Shown here: in pieces, positions 57,376 through 64,000 of the stretch
How positions within the stretch are numbered: the stretch's first letter is position 1
Layout: each line of letters begins with the position of its first letter
Program-made: the position numbers and the translations under genes
Assembly (NCBI GenBank): GCA_029237695.1
Contig: CM055266.1
Span: forward strand, 114,469,370-114,533,369
Source of the DNA: Conchocele bisecta
Taxonomy: Eukaryota > Mollusca > Bivalvia > Lucinida > Thyasiridae
DNA: 64,000 nt
Reading direction: 5' to 3'
Notes under the pieces: generated by a model
The model's database searches: none
What the model was told of the DNA's origin: nothing
Seen by the model: only the letters and a program-made list of their open reading frames with translations

Positions 57376-58200
57376 GAAAAATAAAGAATAAAAAATAAAA
57401 ATGGCCGCCAATATACACTAGTATAGTATAACATTTCATAAAATAGTATATTAGATCATTTGCTAACTTAAATTCCAAGATGGCCGCCACAAATTACATA
57501 TGTGAATTTTCCAAATGAATAACTTGTAAATTGTCACGATTCCACTCGACTCGGTGGGTTTATTCTTTCAACTTTTTTTTTAAAAATGAGTGCTCAACGT
57601 GAGTTATACCTTTCACAACTATACGTTTAGATGTGGGTCTACACTTAAGTTAGACTGTTTGGGGCAGTTCCAAGGTCATTCATGGGTCAGATCAAGACAA
57701 AAATCTCAGTTTTTCTGCATTTCGCTATTTAAAGGCATACATAACTAATGCATGTAAAAACAGCATGACCTGTTATAAATTGGCTATACTATATATTTAG
57801 TAAATCAGCCAGGCAATGTAGAAATAAGTATTCAAGATGGCCGCCAAACTGCATAATATGCAATAAAATGTGAAAAGTAATCTTGCTACGTAGAATAACC
57901 AGTTCTAAATATGTTATTTATGTATTTTATACCATTTATGTATGGTATGATATGTCATTTACTAGTATACAATGACATGCCGTTTACTAATTTAAAATCA
58001 AAGATGGCCGCCGTTAAACACAAACTCACAGTGTTCAAATGGAAATATTTCATTGTGACATTTCCTGGGATGTACATGTACATGTAAAAATGAAATACGT
58101 TTTCCCCAGGCTACATTTGATTTTCAATGAAGCAAACACAGCGAGCGATTTTCATATATCTTGCAAAAATCGTTGAATCATTTGCTAACAACAATTCAGT
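57376..58200. other. probable intron sequence, no exon found
   Basis: It is AT-rich with scattered AAGATGGCCGCC motifs (57418, 57478, 57836, 58001) at irregular spacing. The missing middle exon of the transporter was looked for here and not found. Confidence 0.4.
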
Positions 58201-58210
58201 TATTCACCTA

Positions 58211-58344
58211 CCCGTGTGTTCACCATCAGAATGATCGGGGCAGTATTCGATAACCACATAGCCAATATGACATATATACAGAAACAAACACGGTTACCAC
58301 ACTCCTTTGGATCGATTGGACAAATATAATTTTGGAATACTGGA
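58211..58344 (-). CDS. possible upstream exon, membrane-like segment
   Basis: A 134-bp stretch between ATATTCCAG and the donor GTAGGT encodes DPKECGNRVCFCIYVILAMW followed by LSNTAPIILMVNTR. It is hydrophobic and has the general look of the first membrane helix of an SLC35-type carrier, in the same strand and 1.5 kb upstream of the transporter exon. Similarity is weak, and the connecting exon was not found, so it may be unrelated or chance. Confidence 0.2.
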
Positions 58345-58390
58345 ATATTAATTCTAATTGCACGTAGGCCGCACCTCAACTTCCATAAGT

Positions 58391-59200
58391 GGTAAATACA
58401 TTACCATGTGAATTTGCTAAACAATGTACTCTCGCCATGGCTTACACTGTTCGCATGTCATTACAATAACTGCACTGTCCAACAAACATTAACAAGTGAT
58501 CAAAACGAAGTCATGTTCATTTAGCAGAGAATCTTACAATTATATCTCACACAATCGCACCCAACAAAGAACATAATTCAATATCAACACAAAGATCATG
58601 TTGAATTATCTGCAAATTACTGCATTGTGATATTGAAGATAATGACTCATTGAAACGTATCGATTAACAGCATCACCGTCAATGTTACGTGCTGATTGAG
58701 TCATTTTTGCGTATAGATTTTGCTTGTTTCTCGTTTTGAGCATGCAATTCAAGGATTTGTGAGCGTAATACATTGTCAGTTGTATCATTCGGTGTGATGG
58801 AAATAATTTAAATTGATATCTTACATACACGGTTTAGCCTTAATGATTTACATTTTACATGTACCTGATATTACAGCTTAGTGCTTTGTTCGACTACAGC
58901 GTTCCCTAACACGAACTGTGCATGATATGCGGAAACGGTCGCAGCCACTTCATACATTGAAGCGAACAAGAAAATTTTCACCGGGCTTAGTATATGATTG
59001 TGATAATTATATAGCCATCCCTGGTAGAATGGTATTGCATGAATACTGCCTAGTAGAATGACAATTGTTTATGCAAAGTTCTATCAGATAAGGAAATTAG
59101 GTTTTATACTTCACTATTTTCCTGTCAAATTGTGACCTAAACTAGAAATGGACACTTGTCGACAAGCGCATGTGTATCCCCCTCCCCAGATACACAAGTA
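58391..59200. other. gene-free stretch
   Basis: No exon or repeat family is recognised between the possible exon and the tandem arrays that follow. Confidence 0.4.
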
Positions 59201-59204
59201 GTTT

Positions 59205-59510
59205 GAAAAAAGGGTGTTCGAGTTATGCTCCGGAGACAAAATCAGTGATGGAAAAAACAAAGGGAGATAACTAAAAAATTAGTGATGCAAGAGTTGTCAT
59301 TCTTGCGTGACACACCTTTAGGGTTGTAGTCTATGCATGTGTGAAGTTTCATGAAAATATTCCAAAGGGTGTTCGAGTTCTGCTCCAGACACGAAATCAG
59401 TGCACGAAACAACAAAGGGAGATAACTAAGAAATTAACGACGCAAGAGTTGTCATTCTTACGTGCGACACACCTTTGGGTCGTCTTCTATGCATGTGTGA
59501 AGTTTAATAA
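59205..59510. repeat. tandem repeat of about 150 bp, two copies
   Basis: GGGTGTTCGAGTTATGCTCC, GGGAGATAACTAA, GCAAGAGTTGTCATTCTT and GCATGTGTGAAGTTTCATGA recur. The same family continues at 60.89 and 62.23-62.91 kb. Confidence 0.8.
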
Positions 59511-59579
59511 ACTAGAAAATGTGTTCATAGAACACGGATGTCCCACATATCGCTTTGATAATAAATGAGGCCAAATTCC

Positions 59580-60640
59580 AAGTCAAAATTTTCTTTTACC
59601 TGAGCGTTAAAGTTTTTGAAGCACCAAGTATGTGACCTTGACCCTGGGCTTGGCGGGGGCAGGACAAACGTGGATTTGGCACAAGGCGGTAGAGGACCAA
59701 TAGAGCAATGCATATATGAAATATGAAGCTGATCCGTGAAAGAAAACAGAAATTATAAGATATTTACCTGAGCGTTAAAGTTTTTGAAGCACTAAGTATG
59801 TGATGTTAACCCTGGGCTTGGCGGGGGCGGGACGAACGTGGATTTGGCACAGGGCGGTAGAGGACCATTAGAGCAACGCATATATGAAATATGAAGTTGA
59901 TCCGTGAATGGAAAGAAAAATTATAAGATATTTACCTGAGCATTAAAGTTTTTGAAGTACCAAGTATGTGACCTTGACCCTGGGATTGGCGGGGGCAGGA
60001 CAAACGTGGATTTGGCACAGGGCGGTAGAGGACCATTAGAGCAATGTGTATATGAAATATGAAGATGATCCATGAAAGAAAACAGAAATTATAAGATATT
60101 TACCCGAGCGTTAAAGTTTTTGAAGCACTAAGTATGTGACCTTGACCCTGGGCTTGGCGGGGGCAGAACGAACGTGGATTTGGCACAGGGCGGTAGAGGA
60201 CCATTAGAGCAATGTGTATATGAAATATGAAGCTGATCCGTGAAAGAAAACAGAAATTATAAGATATTTACCCGAGCGTTAAAGTTTTTGAAGCACCAAG
60301 TATGTAACCTTGACCCTGGGCTTGGCGGGGGCAGGACGAACGTGGATTTGGCACAGGGCGGTAGAGGACCATTAGAGCAATGTGTATATGAAATATGAAG
60401 CTAATCCGTGAAAGAAAACAGAAATGATAAGATATTAACCCGAGCGTTAAAGTTTTTGAAGCACCAAGTATGTGACCTTGACCCTGGGCTTGGCGGGGGC
60501 AGGACGAACGTGGATCTGGCACAGGGCGGTAGTGAATCATCAGAGCAATGTGTATATGAAATATGAAGCAGATCGGTCGAAGGATGAAGAAATTATGAGA
60601 CATTTACCCAAGTGTTAAAGTTTTGTGACGGACGGACGGA
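59580..60640. repeat. 169-bp tandem array, six copies
   Basis: GTTAAAGTTTTTGAAGCACC recurs at about 59610, 59778, 59945, 60113, 60282 and 60451. Each unit has TGTGACCTTGACCCTGGGC, GATTTGGCACAGGGCGGTAG and ATGAAATATGAAGCTGATCC. It ends in a (GACG)n run. Confidence 0.9.
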
Positions 60641-60699
60641 CGGACGGACGGGAGGACGGGAGGACACGGGACGGGAGGGAAACCCGGGACGCACGTTCC

Positions 60700-60818
60700 T
60701 ACGAATGAATACTTGTTGGGTTTTTACTGTATAAAAATACCCAACAAGAGTACCCAACACTATCCTAATCCTACCCAATAAGATCCCCGTACGCTTACAA
60801 CAAGTACCCATTCGTGTG
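60700..60818. mobile_element. small MITE within a GGAC run
   Basis: ACGAATGAATACTTGTTGGG on the left pairs with ACAACAAGTACCCATTCGT on the right. An inner TACCCAACAAGAGTACCCAA forms a second fold. Flanks on both sides are TCCG/GGAC-type runs. Confidence 0.7.
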
Positions 60819-61054
60819 TGCGGACGGACGGACGGACAGACAAGGGTAACACTAAATGCCCCCTCCACTATCGTGGTGGGGCATAAAAATATTCCAAAGG
60901 GTGTTCGAGTTATGCTCTGGATACAAAATCAGAGCACAAAACAACAAAGGGAGACAAGTAAACAAGAATTCCGCGGAATCAGATGCCTCGCCTTGTCCCG
61001 CCTTGACCTCGAGCCTGGGCCCGAAAGCAATTTTCACTGGCCCGAACACATTAT

Positions 61055-61120
61055 ACAATTATTGACTAGTGAGCCATAGAATATCAGATTATATTCTATG
61101 GCTCACTAGTCAATAATTGT
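61055..61120. repeat. perfect 29-bp hairpin, 8-base loop
   Basis: ACAATTATTGACTAGTGAGC CATAGAATA is exactly inverted after TCAGATTA. It sits just after an AACAAGAATTCCGCGG element start and may be that element's end or a small MITE. Confidence 0.85.
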
Positions 61121-61129
61121 TTTATTATA

Positions 61130-62090
61130 TGATAATAGTCTGTATATAGCACTTACGACCTTATGATATTAGACAAAAATTGAAAAAGAATTTGAAAACA
61201 AAAATGAAAAAAAAAAATGGAAAAAAAAGTTTAAAAATTAAAAATAATAATGCTTGCTACTGGAGCCCAGAATTTTTTTTTAATAGTCCGATATTTATCT
61301 ACATATATCTGCACAGGTCCACATAATGCCACAATATTTTCAACACAGTTTACGGAAATGTAATATACAAAAAAATAAATAATAATAATGCTCGCTACTG
61401 GAGCCCAGAATTTTTGTTAATAGCCTATATTTATCTACATATATCTGCACAGGTCCACATACTGCCACAATATTGTCAACACAGTTTACGGAAATGTAAT
61501 AATGTACCTGTATAAATTACCTGTAATAAGTTAGTGGTCAGTTAAAAAATAGAAAAAGAATGTAAAAAAAAAAAATGGAAAAAAAAAATTAAATTTAAAA
61601 AAAATAAAAGAATAATGCTCCTCCTACTGGAGCCCAGAATGTTTTTTAATAGTCCTATATTTATCTACATATCATATATACACAGGTCCACATATTGCCA
61701 CAATATTTTCAACACAGTTTACGGAAATGTAATATAATCATTTACCTGTATAAATTACCTGTAAGTGGTCAGTGGTCAGTTGCACATGCACAGGTGAATA
61801 GTATGTATATAGCACTTACGACCTTATGCTACTAGACAAACATTGAAAAATAATTTGAAAAAAAAAATGAAAAAAAAAAAAATGAAAAAAAAAATGGATT
61901 TTTTTTTTTTTAAATAATAATGCTTGCTACTGGAGCCCAGAATTTTTTTTTAATAGTCCTATATTTATCTACATATATCTGCACAGGTCCACATAATGCC
62001 ACAATATTTTCAACACAGTTTATGGAAATGTAATATCCAATGTAGTAATTTACCTGTATAAATTACCTGTGGTCACCAGTGGTCAAGCAC
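61130..62090. repeat. tandem repeat, about four imperfect copies with A/T runs
   Basis: AATGCTTGCTACTGGAGCCC, TAGTCCTATATTTATCTACA, CTGCACAGGTCCACATA and CAACACAGTTTACGGAAATG repeat at about 61245, 61385, 61615 and 61920. The AAAAAATGAAAAAA-type spacers vary in length. Confidence 0.8.
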
Positions 62091-62224
62091 TGGACATTTG
62101 CACATGCTAGCCCATGCTAGCACATGGTTCTCCCAGTCTCTATTGTTCTCTCTACAGGTAAGGTGTACAGAGCACACGAGAAAAAGTGTACAGAACAGAC
62201 GAGAAAACAGGTCTTCATGCATTA

Positions 62225-62910
62225 TTGTCCAGTTTGTAGAGTGCGCAAAACAAAAAAGGGAGATCACTAAAAAATTAGCTACGCAAGAGTTGTCATTCTT
62301 GTGCGCGACACACCTCCGGGTCGTGGTCTATGCATGTGTGAAGTTTCATGAAAATATTCCAAAGGGTGGTCGAGTTATGCTCCGGACAGGAAATCAGTGC
62401 GCGAAAACAAAAAAGGGAGATAACTAAAAAATTAGCTATGCAAGAGTTGTCATTCTTGTGCACGACACACCTTCGGTTCGTGGTCTAATTGAATGTGTTA
62501 AGTTACATAAAAATATTCCAAAGGGTGGTCGAGTTATGGTCAATCAGTGCGCGAAACAAAAAAGGGAGATAACTCAAAAATTAGCTATGCAAGAGTTGTC
62601 ATTCTTGTGCGCGACACAGCTTCAGGTCGTGGTCTATGCATGTGTGAAGTTTCATGAAAATATTCCAAAGGGTGGTGGAGTTATGCTCCGGACACGAAAT
62701 CAGTGTGAGAAACAAAAAAGGGAGATAACTCAAAAATTAGCTATGCAAGAGTTGTCATTCTTGTGCGCGACACACCTTCGGGTCGTGGTCTATGCATGTG
62801 TGAAGTTTCATGAAAATATTCCAAAGGGTGTTGAGTTATGCTCCGGACAAAAAGTGTCTGCGGCGGACGCGGACGCGGCGCGCTGTCAAATCCATAGTAT
62901 CCCCCGACGG
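62225..62910. repeat. 156-bp tandem array, four to five copies
   Basis: AAGTTTCATGAAAATATTCC occurs at 62341, 62647 and 62803 (the last interval 156 bp), with a changed copy near 62500. Because 156 is a multiple of three and the plus frame lacks stops, it mimics a repetitive protein (TQELSFLCATHLRVVVYACV). This is a repeat, not a demonstrated gene. It ends GAGTCCGGGGGAGACAATTA. Confidence 0.8.
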
Positions 62911-62984
62911 AGTCCGGGGGAGACAATTAATCGTGTGAATGAAACCCCGGACAATTCTGGATACAACATAGCTCTGACATAGCG

Positions 62985-63250
62985 GTATATACCCCTTATG
63001 TGAGTATTACGAGTATTCTTAATCCTATATTAGGGGAAGGTGCCAAGTGACTGGTGTGGTATGGACCTGGCACCAGGTCAGGTTATTCTAATTTCAGGGC
63101 TGAATATATATTTTCTCAATGTAAATATTCCGTTCTGATTTTGGCATTTTCCCCCAATGCAGCAGGTTAAAACGGGATCGAACCTGTTTGCTCGGCCTTA
63201 CATGACCTTAGCTGTTGATAGGCCGTTAAACACCTATAAACAAACAAACT
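62985..63250 (+). mobile_element. SINE-like copy with AAAC tail
   Basis: It runs from ATATACCCCTTATGTGAGTA to GCCGTTAAACACCTATAAAC and (AAAC)n, including GACCTGGCACCAGGTCAGGT and AACGGGATCGAACCTG. TGACATAGCGG lies on both sides (62976-62986 and 63251-63261), a likely 11-bp target duplication. Confidence 0.8.
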
Positions 63251-63261
63251 GACATAGCGGC

Positions 63262-63726
63262 AACACGCTATCTCTGTAGAGCTTCAACACTTTTTACAAG
63301 TAATAAACATTGCTAAATGGATCCTAACACTATGCTATTTCAGCTAATCCCCATAACTGAATCACCATAGTTTGTATGAGAGCTACATACTTTTATGTCT
63401 CGATGCGATGTGGAATATTATGATGTGGCATTCATTATTCATCATAATCCTGTGCTATTCTGTCCAAGAAACCACACTATGCATTTTAAAGGTGTCTGTC
63501 GTTCACTTCTAGGAGGTGCAATATGTATATATTTCCAAGTAACACATACACAATTCTATATATCAGGGAATTTGTTTGCAATAGTTAATTTCTTGTAATT
63601 TACAGTGGCTGGTCAACTACACGTACATTTGGTTCTATTTGCAGAACATAAAGAGCTACATGAGACTGAAAAACAAAAACACAACAAATGACACATAGTG
63701 AACCATGAAAGCGGGTAAAGTGGTGT
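63262..63726. other. gene-free stretch
   Basis: No recognisable exon or repeat. The plus frame 63395-63598 has no motif. Confidence 0.4.
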
Positions 63727-63728
63727 AC

Positions 63729-64000
63729 AGTCCCGCCAAAAAAAACGCAATCGTATATAATAAAACTGATAAATAAAACATAGTTGTCATAGTGGTAATG
63801 TTATCTGCAGATATCTGGAAAAGATCAATTTTGCTGATTAATTAGTCAACACTAAAATAAAAGAGACCGCATATGTTTCTTCATTGCGGATTTGGACACA
63901 AAATTATATCATACTTTGCGTTATTCCATTCTACGCTTTCAACAAAGCTTATTTCTAACTTAAGCCAAAATAAATCGTCAGAAATGTCGGTGATAGTTTG
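63729..64000 (+). mobile_element. possible left end of a Tc1-like element
   Basis: TACAGTCCCGCCAAAAAAAA then CGCAAT resembles a Tc1/mariner terminal repeat starting at TA. The rest would lie beyond the window. No transposase is visible. Confidence 0.35.

Overview
This looks like an animal genome, most likely a bivalve mollusc. There are intron-split coding exons with GT/AG borders, no operons or ribosome binding sites, and a very dense load of short inverted-repeat transposons, SINE-like elements and satellites. Several repeats are of kinds familiar from bivalve genomes: units beginning AACAAGAGGGCCATGATGGC, SINEs containing GTTTAACGGCCTATCAACAGC, elements opening with CGCGCCCGCTTGCGGAAAGC, and runs of TCCG next to GGTCAAGGTCA. 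The species cannot be named from the sequence.

Host-gene content is sparse. The only confident ordinary host gene is the 3' coding exon of a Golgi nucleotide-sugar transporter (SLC35A2/A3 type) on the minus strand at 56.03-56.70 kb. All other coding matter is mobile or multicopy and damaged: a large unidentified multicopy ORF (1-1812, minus) with two frame changes and running off the window; an exon of a HECT/G2E3-like multicopy family (6.69-7.17 kb, plus) cut off by a 137-bp satellite; a SAM plus helix-turn-helix plus integrase-core gene (11.05-14.00 kb, minus) with a stop codon and a 16-bp frameshifting duplication; a hAT transposase tail (25.1-25.6 kb); and a Tc1-like transposase (26.6-28.4 kb, minus) split by a SINE.

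The most unusual stretch is 14.16-24.7 kb. At 14.16-21.78 kb lies a giant inverted repeat. Two arms of about 3.1 and 3.4 kb carry the same unrecognised long gene, and the 1.1-kb spacer carries a divergent ORF and a perfect 56-bp palindrome. The left arm has an odd composition rich in TCTAGA and TTCGAA. It may be an integrated virus-like or other self-replicating element in head-to-head copies. The many small indels in the right arm also fit an unpolished long-read or assembly artefact. Directly after it come a second inverted repeat made of AACGCGTT minisatellite (21.86-23.70 kb) and a degenerate minisatellite (23.87-24.72 kb).

From 31.8 to 39.4 kb the window is mostly satellite-bearing elements with a monomer near 443 bp. 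From 39 to 63 kb there are nested MITEs, three copies of one element family with different numbers of internal monomers, and tandem arrays of about 148, 156, 165 and 169 bp. Several insertions show exact target-site duplications or a paralogous empty site inside the window, so their borders can be read directly.
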